64,000 nucleotides of DNA from Ancylostoma caninum (Eukaryota > Nematoda > Chromadorea > Rhabditida > Ancylostomatidae), in contig JBAJFG010000422.1 of assembly GCA_037903475.1 (NCBI GenBank), positions 1 through 64,000 of the forward strand. Reading direction: 5' to 3'. Every line of letters begins with the position of its first letter. The stretch's first letter is position 1. The position numbers were made by a program, and so were the translations under genes. The notes under the pieces were generated by a model, which worked only from the letters and a program-made list of their open reading frames with translations, made no database searches and had not been told where the DNA came from. Shown here in pieces: positions 22,066 through 33,430 of the stretch.

Positions 22066-23129
22066 TCTGTATATATAAAAGTCAAAGTTTGTATGTATGT
22101 GTGTGTGTATGTATGTAATTAATAGAAATCGCGGAGGGCGAACCGATTGGGACCAAATTTTGCATGTAGGTTCTTTGGAGGCCGGCGGAGGTTATAGGCT
22201 ACTTTGCACCTGGGATTATCGATTGATTTATCGATTATATCGATTTTATTGATTTTTCGTTATTTTTGCCCAAGGGTCGGTGGGGACATGTCTTCTGGGG
22301 TTCCTCAATACGCTGAGTACGAATATGACATCCAATTTGCACGAAATATTGATTTATTGATTTTTTCCCATTTTCGCTCGGGGGCGGACAAAGACATGTC
22401 TTCTGGGGTTTCTCAATACGCTCAATACGAATATGACAACCACTTTGCACGAAATATTAATTTATCGATTTTATCGATTTTTTCCCATTTTCGCTCGGGG
22501 ACGGACAAGGACATTTCTACTGGAGTTTCTCCATACGCTGAGCACGCGTATGACAACCATTTTACACGAAATATCGATCCATCGATTTTATTGATTTTCG
22601 GTTCTTCTGCCCAATGAAGCGGTGAGGACATGTCTCCTGGGGTTTCTCAATACACTGAGTACGAATACAACAACCATTTTGCACGAAATATTGATTTATT
22701 GATCTTATCGATTTTTCTCATTTCCGCTCGGAGGCGGACAAAGAAATGTCTTATGGGGTTCCTCAATACGCTGAATACAAATATGACAACCATTTTGCAG
22801 GAAATATCAATTTATCGATTTTGTTGATTTTTGGCTTTTCCGCCCAGTGGAGCGGCGAAGACATCTCTCCTGGGGTTCCTCGATACGCTGAGTATGAATA
22901 TGACAACTAATTTGTACGAATACATCGATTTAATGTCACCGAAATAGCTTTGCTAACTTTTCGCCCACAAGCCGATGGGAAAGGGTCACCTGAGCTTCGT
23001 TACCATGCTGATCACCAAAATTATGGAGATTTTAATGAATTTATCGGTGATAATAATTGGCCTCAGCAGTGTGAGGTAGCCAAAGTAGTAAAAGTAAAAC
23101 CCCCGAGCGAAGCCGGGTACTGCAGCTAG
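22066..23129 (+). mobile_element. Complete non-autonomous Helitron with 117-bp repeats
   Basis: Begins TCTGTATATATAAAAGTCAA after an A and ends CTAG before a T, as Helitrons do. The 3' hairpin CCCGAGCGAAGCCGGG (23103-23118) pairs with one bulged A and lies about 10 bases before the end. The interior holds about six 116-118 bp tandem units (landmarks near 22267, 22374, 22492, 22608, 22725 and 22841) of the same family found in the palindrome arms. Length is 1,064 bp and there is no Rep/helicase coding. Confidence 0.82.
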
Positions 23130-25699
23130 TGAACTATAAAAGACATATGAAACGGGGTTCGTGTAGGGAATCATTATGGGTTAGTATAGGGGAACTCGTA
23201 TTCTTACAATGGCTTAGAGTGATATATGCAAGAGACAACTCTGCAGAGGAACCGCGTGAATTACGAACATTCTACAAGATGGATTTCAGCAATGTTTAAC
23301 ATGCTAAAAATGAAAAACTAACATGAAAACTGGTGAAACTTGGCACTTTTGCCAAACTAGAAGGCTAACAAATTTCCAAATGTTCAACCATCAAGAATTC
23401 TTTAAACAGGGTTTTTGAGGACTGCACTTGCTCAATTTCTTGCTAGGTCGCTGTGGATGAAGGGCCAGCGAATCAAGTCACATAACGCAGGCTAGAACTA
23501 TGATTGTCAAGTGTTTTGAGCACAACATTTGGAACATTTAGTGATTACTCAATTCTTTTTTATTTCCATGGACAATTACAGTCAGTAGGCTCAAAAGAAG
23601 CTTTGTTTTCTTCTCCACCCATGGCTTTCTGTTACATGTTTTGTTTTGTTTTTTTTTCTAGCCCAACACGTTGGTCATGTCTGCGGTTCGCCAATGTGGG
23701 ATTGCAAGGTTTCCGCGCAACGTACTCCCTTGAAACGGACAACATAACGCAGATGTTGAAGAGTAGTAGTTTTAATATCAGTGTTTTTTTATAACACCTT
23801 TTATTTTCTTCTTGAGACACTTCTTTCATGACTCTCTGAGTGGGAAAACATTGTTTTTATTATTTCAAATAATGATAAGGCTGCCTCTTCAAACTGTCAC
23901 AGTATTTCGTGGAATGTATCAATCCTGCACAGAGTACAGCAGGAGTCTATGCATCACAAGCTTTGTACAGCCACACCCAGCTGCGATCATTCACCTCGCC
24001 CTCTGAATCGCCGTTCGCTAGACTATGCCGCGGAGGTGTGTTAGCGGGAAATACGACTCACCACCAGGACGGGCACTCCAACCTTGGGTTGTTGGTATCT
24101 CTGGCTCCTTTGCATTTAACCGAGAAAATCTTTCGCCTTTTACTAAAGATTTCCGTGCAAAGGTGCATTTTATGAGTGTCAAATAATTTTTGGAATCCCC
24201 TCGAAAGAGCGGGATACATGCAATGACGTGGTTTCCAAATAAAATTTAGTTAAATGAACAAATAAAATACGTGAAAACGGATAATGCTGTTAGATGAATA
24301 AATATAGCATGTTCGAAAGAAGTATGCAAAAAGTATAATGAAAATCATTATTGTTCTTAAGGGAATGGAAACTATTAAAAATTGGTCAATTTTCTAATAA
24401 ACCTCTCAACATTCACCATTAATTGCTTCTTCAGGTATTTTCAAGTGTACGTCAAAAGGAATCTGGCAAAGAGTTCATAAAGACGTTGAAAGCTCCCACT
24501 CCCAATTTGTCTCCCTGATATTTTCCGCTATTAAAAAAGTATTTCTGCTCCGACATTGAAGTCGCAACAGATACGTACCGATTTCTCCTGACGTTGTCGG
24601 AATGACTTATTTTATCTCCGACGTCTTCTCCTCATGGGAGTGTTTCGGTGAAAAGTGAACCTAAGAGTTAATCCTGCTTTTGAGGACCCATATGTCTCAA
24701 TAGTTTCAGGCTCTGCTCAGTAAAGAGAGTGATTACAAGCAAAAACACCGGTTCGTTCCCTGCTACAGCTTAATTTCTGATATCTTGGGTACGCTGATGT
24801 TTCCGGTGGAGGAACCTTTGTAAAATCATTGCACGCTCTGCAACACCCATGATGTTGGAGATGAAAAAAATATTATGGGCGTTGCCTTAACTCATCACAA
24901 AGGGCAGCTCTGCAAATTTCGGATATTCAGTTGGGAATCTGTCTCAAGAAACAGTTGTTGGTAAGAACACCGTTGCGAATGACCACTCAGCTCAAATATT
25001 TTTCTTTGTTAGTCATCTCAGCCCGTCTTATTCTATACACGAGGCTGAAAAACTTACGAGTTCAAGCAGAACTTTTTAATTATTTGTGCGAAGTAATTCT
25101 GATTCCGTCCATGCTCACCTGAATTGCAAATTTGAGCGGAACACTGATACTGAGCTTTTAAAAAGTATGGTCTATATGAGATTCAAGCAGAATTTTAAGA
25201 ATTTGTGTAGTTTCCTGTCCTTAATCCTGGGATTAGATTTTGGAGATAATCGAACATTGTCCAACAAAATTTCTATGGAAAAAGAAAAAGGCGCGGAAAG
25301 CCACAAGAACAGCAGCAGAATACTTTTTGTCCCGTTTCTTCTGGCTTTCTGCTGAGGTCCTTTAAAGAACCGAAGCACAGCAGCAGAGAGGCAGAAGGAC
25401 CGCGACGGAATGCAGAATGGACTGAGAGTTACCTTACCTATTTAGGAACTTAGCTTTGTTCTGGCAAAAAAGTGCGTGTTTCCAAGCCTAGAGTGGTGAT
25501 TGCATCTTCTAGGAGCATCTATGTACATGTGTGGAAAGACCGCATGTGACCTGATCGGTCCCCTGATTTTCTGGAGTAATATTTACACTTTTGAATGTTT
25601 TGAAAAGAAGCCTGGGAAATTTAGAATTGTGAAGAAAGAACCATTCCCAAGAAAGATGTAAGCTCTCAAATAAAGGTGGTAGGAAATTTTTCGTATTTT
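23130..25699. other. Intergenic, no gene recognised
   Basis: Long AT-rich region. A GC-richer patch at 23930-24120 may be repeat-derived. No exons with convincing splice signals or protein similarity were found. Confidence 0.45.
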
Positions 25700-26090
25700 T
25701 TTTATGAATTTGGCACAGCGGCAAACGGAGCTGTTCGACGTATGTACACGGCCAATGGTTTAATCCGGGCCCTGGGCAGCCAAGCCATCCACTCCAAAGG
25801 TGTAGGTAAATTCGTACAAGAGGAGCATGGGAAGATGAGACACTGACCCACTGCATCAGGTAGCCCCGCACGCTACTGAATAGGGCACATAAGCATTCAA
25901 TGCCTTTACGATTCTGAAATGAAGTCAAGCGGGGCGCATCCCAAGAGCGGGGTTGATTGACGCAAATCACTTCATCTTTTATCCACTTAGTCCTTTCCTT
26001 ACTCTGTGCATAGCTATGGTAAATTTCAACTTTACAATGCAGGAGAGTAACTTCAACAACAGCGATTTGTTTGGTTAACGGCACTTCCAG
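25700..26090 (+). mobile_element. tRNA-derived SINE-like element
   Basis: A box TGGCACAGCGG at 25711-25721 fits the RNA polymerase III consensus exactly, and a B-box-like GGTTTAATCC lies at 25757-25766, 46 bases on. A tRNA-unrelated body follows. A 191-codon open frame on the opposite strand (25509-26084) crosses it and is best explained as chance. Boundaries are approximate. Confidence 0.45.
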
Positions 26091-27490
26091 GAAGGGAACG
26101 TCAGGGTAAAATCAGCTATATATCTTGAGAATATGTGTTTGTTCCAAGCTCTGCCCTCATTCCTATTCTCTATCATGATCTATCTCTTCCAGCAATTTCT
26201 CCGCGTGGTAGAAGATCTAGTTAACATTACATGTAATCGAACTTCGATACATGACTAAATAGATTATTGTGGAACTGTTTTCCAGGCTGTATTCTTATCG
26301 GAAGCACTCCTATGCAGGCTTCCACTTTCTAGCTGTCGTTTCTAGGGTTTCATGCATTACTCTCCATTGAATAGAATGGAGAATATAACATTTCCTTCTC
26401 GGGAGATAGGCAACTGAATGTCAACCCGTGAAAGAACTGAAAGGCTCCAGAAACGATTTCAGGGATGCAACAAGGCTTACTGAATAAACTATAATATGAA
26501 ACTGATCCTAGGAAAAGTAGTGACTATGGAAGAAATCCTTCAACATGCGTAAATTTTTCCGAACATGAATCACAAACCATACCAGCTCCCACCTAAAAAA
26601 AAGTTGTAAGCCTCTCATGGTGTTTCACCTGCTAGAAACAAAGCGATGTGTAGTAAATTATATAAGTAACCTGGCATAAGAACCACGAAGGTGAACATTA
26701 TGTAAAGAAATACTATTTCTTGTATTAATTATTGACAGTTGTCGTGATAATTTAATAAAAAATATTCTAAAAATTTCACGAGAGCATGTAGAAATCCAAC
26801 GTGAGTACTTGAGTTGATTCCTATGTCCTTCGTTTGTACAAAAATAGGCAAATTAAGCAAAAACAAGTTTCTTTTTTGAATCGCTTTGTGAATTTTTTAT
26901 TATAGTTTGCAATAATCAGCCCTTCACAGAGATTAAGTGACAGAAGTATGAAGAGTTTCAGTATTTTCCTTTCTTTCCACTTTTCACTATACAACTCTCT
27001 GAAGTCGTCTGAAATCTACGAAATTTAAGGTGCATGAGAACAAAATCCACATTGTTGTTATCAGCTCCTCGGGGAGAGGTAGAGGATAGCAAATCTGAAG
27101 AGGAGAAATTTTTGCCTGGACCCTCCCTTCAAGTCAGGCTTTGTGTGGGAGCACTGCAGCAATTAAATCATAGCGAATTGTGTGATTTGTGACTTCCACC
27201 ATTTTCATTCGTTATAGAAATTTTTTTCTAATTAAAGCTCAGTTCAAAAGATGCATGCGACACCCTTGTTACAGATCTGGATAACTTTGGGATTATTATC
27301 TCCCCTGAACACAAATTTAAGGGTTCATAAACGTCATGGCATTCAGAAATTTTACGTTACCTCGTTTATCAAGCAAAACACTTTGCAAACCCTAAATCTG
27401 CGAATTGTCTCGCTTGTTTTTGTTACCTATTCCTGAATTTCCATGTCTCTCGATTTTCAATGTGAACAAACCCAATTGTCTCCTGCTTAG
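26091..27490. other. Intergenic upstream of histone cluster
   Basis: AT-rich; nothing recognised. Confidence 0.45.
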
Positions 27491-27546
27491 GACATTGTGT
27501 GCACTACAGCTCCACCCCTCCTAAAAGTGCAATCGCCATGCAGCGG

Positions 27547-27964
<418 letters not shown>

Positions 27965-28000
27965 GAAGCTCCACCAGCGACTACGTAAAACTAACCCAAC

Positions 28001-28064
28001 GGCCCTCTTTAGGGCCACAATCCATGTTCTCGAATACGACCATAGTGAATTAAAGCTGAATAAA
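28001..28064 (+). terminator. Histone 3' stem-loop and AATAAA, H4 unit 1
   Basis: GGCCCTCTTTAGGGCC (28001-28016): six-bp stem with four-base loop, 37 bases after the stop, the signal bound by stem-loop binding protein. AATAAA follows at 28059-28064. Confidence 0.9.
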
Positions 28065-28970
28065 TGTGCTTATGTGACTTGTTCGGATACTTGTAGTGAG
28101 GAATTCGCGTTTCCGACAGGAGGCCCTCAACAGGGGTTGTGCTATTTCAACTCGGACAAAATTTCATGTAATGGCTACCGACTTCGAATTCGGAATCAGC
28201 CAGTGCTTCAATTAATTACTACTACAAATGCTATTGCAGCTAGAATGGGATTTAGGTGGACTGTTCCTCTTCTGTTTTCTTGAATGTAGCGTTGTAGGCC
28301 TAGGCTCGCCCTCAGTTCAATGCATAGATTCTCATTCTCTGCTGGCGCATCTGCTCTGTTACTGACCTCTGTGTTGCTATAGCGATGACCTGTAATGCTC
28401 AAAACAATCTATGTACATTGTGCTTCGTCCATCGCATATAATGGATGAGGGCTATCCTGAGACAGAAACTTAATGACAGTTCGGGGGACATCTGCTCCGA
28501 CCTTACTCAGTGCCATGTGTACATCAAAGTCTTTGTATTTTTGAATTTGTATCTGCTCCCATATTACACTAGTCCTCTAGTCTGCGAATCAAACCGAGTC
28601 AAATATCAATTTTTGGCGGAAGTAAGTCAATTGAGTGGCTTTGACTCCCTGTTGAACAGGGCCTGACTAATACTTAACAAATATGCATTAATTCCACAAG
28701 TTGTACTTCAATTTTCTTATGAATAGATTCGTACGTAATTTACTTCGCTACCTATTTCACGAGGAACGAGGTGGAAAGGAAGCAGTCATGAGTGGAAAAG
28801 TCCTAAACCTTGAGAGAGAGAGGAAGAAGAAAGAGAGACAAATAGTGATGGAAAGTGTTTTTACTAAATTCGAGTAGTAATTAGTCCTAAATGCATAGAA
28901 TCTGCAGCAGTTTCTCCTACAACAAAGCGGATTCACAATAGCCGGACAAAATCTGAAAAGAACGTACAGT
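28065..28970. other. Intergenic, no gene recognised
   Basis: AT-rich spacer; nothing recognised. Confidence 0.45.
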
Positions 28971-29197
28971 CTATTAGCTCACAGAGGGCGCCCGATCCGA
29001 GTTTGTCCGCAACTACGACCTCATCTTATTTTGGCTAACTGATCTATTTTTTGCATTTTTTGTATGCATATGGTGGGGTTCCTTCCATTCTTATGTTTCC
29101 CTACTGCCATTCGCTAAAATATCGTTCCAGGCACATTCTACGGGCAAAGTCGTAATTGCAGACAAAGTCGGATCAGGCGCCTTCTGTGAGCTAATAG
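28971..29197. mobile_element. 227-bp foldback MITE
   Basis: The ends are about 50-bp inverted repeats: CTATTAGCTCACAGAGGGCG... at 28971 matches the reverse complement of ...CGCCTTCTGTGAGCTAATAG ending 29197. No coding capacity. Confidence 0.7.
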
Positions 29198-29529
29198 AGC
29201 ATAACTCTGCTGCGCCAGTTTTCGTTCCTATCGCACATATTCTTAATTGACAAGAAAAACCTGTTAGTACTGCACGTTTTTGATTTCTTTTCATACCAGT
29301 TCGACGTAAGGGTTTCTATGGCACTTTGCCGAAAAAAAAATAACAGGAATTCTATGTATAAATAAAAAGAGTTATCCATTATCATCGCCTGAGGAACTAA
29401 AAAAGAAACGCATTGTAACACGGTCCAACACAACAGGAAATTGACTCTTAACTCTAATCTGGCCGTTCCATAATGATTCACTATTAACAGAAGAAGTATG
29501 TACTAGCAGAAACTCAACACTTTAATCTT

Positions 29530-29915
29530 CCCAGAACTGTCCAGAAGCCATTATCCGTAAGAGGGTCATCAAATTAACCATCGCATACAGTACGCTTTGT
29601 AACCAGCCGGTGACACCGTTTACAGCTGATGTCGACCTAGCGCGCTTGGCAATCGCTAATACGAACCTATCCTTATTGTTTCGGGATCGTTTTCGTCCGG
29701 ATTTGCATTTACTCGTGCTAAAAGTCTATGACTGCAGCTGAAAAGAACTGAGAAGGAGTCAGTTCACTTCATTCATTCACACTAGATATTATATTATCAA
29801 TTATACTCCGATATTTTACAACTTCTTCATGCATTGCTGCTGTTGTTTGCCCAATTGCTTTTCCTTGAGAGTGGAAGATTACATTTAATGTGAAGCGCAG
29901 AGACACTGCATATGG
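29530..29915. repeat. Left arm of 385-bp inverted repeat near H2B
   Basis: Pairs with 30488-30873 (position sum about 60403). It contains an ATACGAACCTATCCTTATTG block and an ACTGAGAAGGAGTCAGTTCA block. Identity is high but gapped, falling off toward the inner side. Confidence 0.75.
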
Positions 29916-30487
29916 TTGGACAGAAACGGTATGGTTGAACGACAGCTTTGCCTCTGTTCGATAAATGTCGTTTTTTTTTTGAAGTTGTTCATTAAAATAT
30001 AAGAAAAAAAAGAAGAACCAAATCAATGCCCATCTAAGGTTACCTCTCTGCTCTCCCTCCCTCACACTGAACTTAAATTGGTTTCATGTGGTCATGTCTG
30101 ACGACCATAACTCAGGGTATAGGCGTAGTTCAGGGTGACGAAGGCCATGACATAACAAATTCAATGGAATCAAAAGATTTCTCATATGAAATATGTACTA
30201 GGTTCGGAATTGAAGTGCTAGACAAATCACACGGTTAAGTTTCATTTTCCACATAACTTCGGCACATTTTTACATTTTCTTATATGATAATCCTGAGCTT
30301 GTTGATTGGGGCAAGAAGCAGAAGCAGTAAATTTTAATGCGCTAATCTTCGCTCATAGAAATGGCAAGAGAAGGAGGCTTCTGTTTTGTCTCATGTGAGA
30401 TTTCGGCAGTCGTTGGCAAGAGTCCTTTCTTTAGTGGTAATAGCACTGTAAGTTGTCAGAAGCAGAATGTGAAGGGGGATGTGCTCA

Positions 30488-30873
30488 ACCATAGCCAGTA
30501 CCTATCCGTTTCACTTTGAATGTAACCCTCGACTTTCAAGGAAAAGCATTTAGGCAAACAACATCAGCAACGTATGAGGAAGTTGTAAAATATCAGAGTA
30601 TAATTGATAATATAATATCTAGTGTGAATAAACGAAATGAACTGACTCCTTCTCAGTTCTTTTCAGCAGCAGTCATAGACCGTTAGCGCGAATAAGTGCA
30701 AATCCGACGAAAACGATCCCGAAACAATAAGGATAGGTTCGTATTAGCGATTGCCGAGCGCGCTAGGTCGACATCAGCAGTAAACGGTGTCACCGGCTGG
30801 TTACAAAGCGTATTGTATGCGATGGTTAATTTGATGACCCTCTTACGGATAATGGCTTCTGAACTGTCCTACA
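30488..30873. repeat. Right arm of 385-bp inverted repeat, abutting H2B unit 1
   Basis: Reverse-complement partner of 29530-29915. The outer edge is only 17 bases from the AATAAA of the minus-strand H2B, so the repeat sits directly behind that gene. About 570 bp of AT-rich loop separates the arms. Confidence 0.75.
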
Positions 30874-30889
30874 TTCTCCCTCAGAAATA

Positions 30890-30942
30890 TTTATTCAAAT
30901 TAAACAAAGTATTCGATAGAGCTTGTGGCCCTAAAGAGGGCC
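30890..30942 (-). terminator. Histone 3' stem-loop and AATAAA, H2B unit 1
   Basis: Minus-strand stem-loop at 30927-30942, identical to the H4 stem-loop; AATAAA complement at 30890-30895. Confidence 0.88.
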
Positions 30943-30978
30943 GTTGGGTTAGATTTGAGTGCACCAGCTGCAAGTGAT

Positions 30979-31350
30979 TTACTTGCTGGAGGTGTACTTG
31001 GTGACGGCCTTGGTGCCCTCGGACACGGCGTGCTTGGCGAGCTCTCCGGGGAGGATCAGGCGGACGGCGGTCTGGATTTCGCGGGAGGAGATCGTCGAGC
31101 GCTTGTTGTACTGCGCGAGTCGCGACGCCTCGACGGCGATACGCTCAAAGACATCGTTCACGAACGAGTTCATGATGGACATCGCCTTCGACGAGACACC
31201 GGTGTCGGGGTGCACCTGCTTCAGCACGCGGTAGATGTAGACGGAGTAGCTCTCCTTGCGGCTCTTTCTCCTCTTCTTGTCTCCGGATCGGCTGGCCTTC
31301 TGGCTCTTGGCGGCCTTCTTCGCTCCCTTGGCAGACGGCTTTGGTGGCAT
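30979..31350 (-). CDS. Histone H2B, unit 1
   Basis: Intronless, 123 codons. H2B pairs with H2A at the nucleosome flanks. A Lys/Ser-rich N-terminal tail ([20 protein letters not shown]) is followed by the histone fold ([39 protein letters not shown]) and a C-terminus AVTKYTSSK containing the Lys equivalent to the ubiquitinated Lys120. The protein is identical to the other two H2B genes, but a patch around 31110-31150 uses different synonymous codons, showing independent drift. It is transcribed away from the broken H2A, with which it shares a promoter. The frame is intact. Confidence 0.96.
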   Translation of the reverse strand: MPPKPSAKGAKKAAKSQKASRSGDKKRRKSRKESYSVYIYRVLKQVHPDTGVSSKAMSIMNSFVNDVFERIAVEASRLAQYNKRSTISSREIQTAVRLILPGELAKHAVSEGTKAVTKYTSSK

Positions 31351-31536
31351 GACGCGAGGTTCACTGTGTAGTCAGTGGGTGATGTGCGCTTCGTTACAAA
31401 TGCATTTATGGCGGTGGTAAGAGGATGGCCCGCCCTCTAGCGGGGGTGGGGCGGACTACCTCAGCGCCGCTATTTAGCCGCGGCGGCACCCTATCGTCAC
31501 CCTTGAGTGTACATCTCGCAGTTCTCAGTCGTCGCT
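31351..31536. promoter_or_regulatory. Divergent H2B/H2A promoter, unit 1 (drifted)
   Basis: 186 bp between the two start codons. The H2A-side TATA position reads TATTTAG (31471-31477) where units 2 and 3 have TATATAAG. The H2B side has CATAAATG (complement, about 31402-31410) instead of GCATAAAAG. The GTGAGTGTAC start block is retained at about 31505. Confidence 0.65.
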
Positions 31537-32688
31537 ATGTCTGGACGCGGAAAGGGAGGCAAAGCCAAGAGCGGAGGCTAGGCCAAGTCGCGCTCGTCCC
31601 GAGCAGGACTTCAGTTCCCCGTCGGTCGTCTGCACCGCATGCTCCGCAAGGGCAACTACGCAGGACGCATCGGAGGGGGAGCCCCCGTCTACCAGAAGCC
31701 ACTGTCTCCCTGACTGACATTGTTAAAATCCACCGTATGCGCGCACGTGCTGGAACCCGACTGGTCCGGATCCCTCCTGGCGTGGAGAAAATGGCTTTGT
31801 TTCACTAGCATTTTACTATTGTACCTTCATATTATTCAACCACTCACTAGTATTCAACTACTAGGCAGTACTTGGCTGTTTTTGTCCCAGAAATACCAAA
31901 ATCAAATTTTTTCCCAAATTACGCCTCTAGGAGTTTTTTGATGTGCTGATCACGAGAATCATATTCATTTCGTATCACGAGGATATTTTGTAGTGTTATG
32001 ATAGGGTCTCTATTACGAAGCGGAACACTGCTAATTTTGTAAGGAAATGGACAGTATCTTGCAAATTAAAGTTGGTACTCGTGATACTCACATGAAATAA
32101 ACCGTTTCAAAGTATTTTATGGGGTGTCATTCTCACCATACAGCAACTACAGCCCTACAAATACTAGGTTACTATGCAGAATGAGTTTGATTGTCGTGAT
32201 CAGCGCATCGAATAACCCCCTTAGCCAAAGTTTGGACGAAAACTGTGACTTCGACATCTTTGGGGCAGAACTAGTAGTGACTATTATTTGAATACTAGTG
32301 AGTGGTAGAAGAATATAAGGGCAGAATAGTAGAATAGTAATGAAAAGAAGCCATTGCTTCAGCGCCAGGAGGGATACGGTCCAGCCGGGTTCCAGCAATG
32401 TGCGCGCATACGGTGGATTTTAATAATGTCAGTCAGGGAGACAGTGGCTTCTCCGTCTACCTGGCCGCAGTCCTCGAATACCTCGCTGCTGAGGTGCTCG
32501 AGCTGGCCGGCAACGCTGCCCGTGACAACAAGAAGACCAGGATCAACCCCCGCCATCTCCAGCTCGCCGTCCGCAACGACGAGGAGCTCAACAAGCTGCT
32601 GTCCGGTGTGACCATCGCTCAGGGAGGGGTTCTGCCCAACATCCAGGCTGTTCTCCTGCCCAAGAAGTCCGCTGAAGACAAGGAATAA
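31537..32688 (+). pseudogene. Histone H2A pseudogene split by foldback element, unit 1
   Basis: The 5' part is 31537-31693 and the 3' part 32462-32688; together they total exactly 384 bases, the length of the intact H2A genes. Two lesions are visible. Codon 15 (a Lys codon in the other copies) is TAG at 31579-31581. A 759-bp element with a 9-bp duplication (CCGTCTACC) interrupts the frame between the residues reading APVY and LAAVLEY. The 3' part otherwise stays open to the normal stop, with one change near the end (AEDKE for AGDKE). The H2A-side TATA position is also mutated. The order of events is not determinable, but little other decay suggests both are recent. Confidence 0.95.
31694..32452. 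mobile_element. 759-bp foldback element inserted in H2A
   Basis: Bounded by the 9-bp duplication CCGTCTACC (31685-31693 and 32453-32461). Perfect outer ends start AGAAGCCACTGTCTCCCTGA; the inverted repeats extend 200 bp or more inward with increasing divergence, so nearly the whole element folds. No coding region. A 9-bp duplication with long terminal inverted repeats is typical of Mutator-like non-autonomous elements; that class is inference. Inner sequence (GTGCTGATCACGAGAATCAT-like) recurs elsewhere in the window. Confidence 0.9.
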
Positions 32689-32725
32689 ATTCCTTGTGCT
32701 GCACTCGTGTTTAAACTAACCCAAC

Positions 32726-32856
32726 GGCCCTCTTTAGGGCCACAATTTGCATCGAATACAACAATTTTCATTCATTACTCCGCTAATAGCCGTTCCTATT
32801 TTCGTGGTAATTTGGGATTATTGTCACCTGGATTGCCATTAGTCAGTGTTAATAAA
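32726..32856 (+). terminator. Histone 3' stem-loop and AATAAA, broken H2A
   Basis: Intact stem-loop at 32726-32741. The nearest AATAAA is 32851-32856, about 110 bases on, further than in the working genes. Confidence 0.8.
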
Positions 32857-33337
32857 TGAGTGTCTCAGTTTGTCTTTTCTGTCACGTTTGAGCAATGGAT
32901 AGAATCCTTGTAATGCGCCTATCGGCAAGGTGTAGGTAGCACCATTGGTTACGTCTTGTCTGTGATTTTCCCATAATTATATGCACATACCCTATAATTA
33001 TCTATTCCTCTAGGTTTTCGTTAGTTGCTGCAGGGATCTTTTATGATCACCTTGAGAGAAAAATGACAATGACGATGCGAAAACCGGAAAATTCTTTCAC
33101 TGCGATTTCTGCGTGCTTGCTATCCGCGAAAAAGGTCAAGTTGAAAAAAGAATCAATGGGTTTCTCTCTGCTGGCTACTCTACGAGGAAATCATCGATTT
33201 TCTCTTTACTGCTACCCACCAGTTCATGTACTCTGGTTGGAAAATAGTGGGGAGAGTGTCATCCTGCTGTGCATTAGGTGCTTAGTACACATCATAGAGC
33301 AGAGTGTCGTTACACATGGCACACCTGTAAACACCTG

Positions 33338-33430
33338 GCGATCGTTCAAATTCTGGCGCGAACTCGGACTCGTTGTCTTGTTATCGGGGCACAATGGAGC
33401 GTCGATGACAGGGACAAATAGCTACGAAAG
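33338..33430 (+). repeat. Direct repeat copy 1
   Basis: Matches 36653-36755: GATCGTTCAAATTCTGGCGC, GTTATCGGGGCACAA, GTCGATG.CAGGGACAAAT blocks in the same order. Confidence 0.7.

Noticed and set aside
25509..26084. 191-codon minus-strand open frame
   Set aside because: Overlaps a SINE-like element on the other strand, has no recognisable domain and no composition bias expected of a coding exon.
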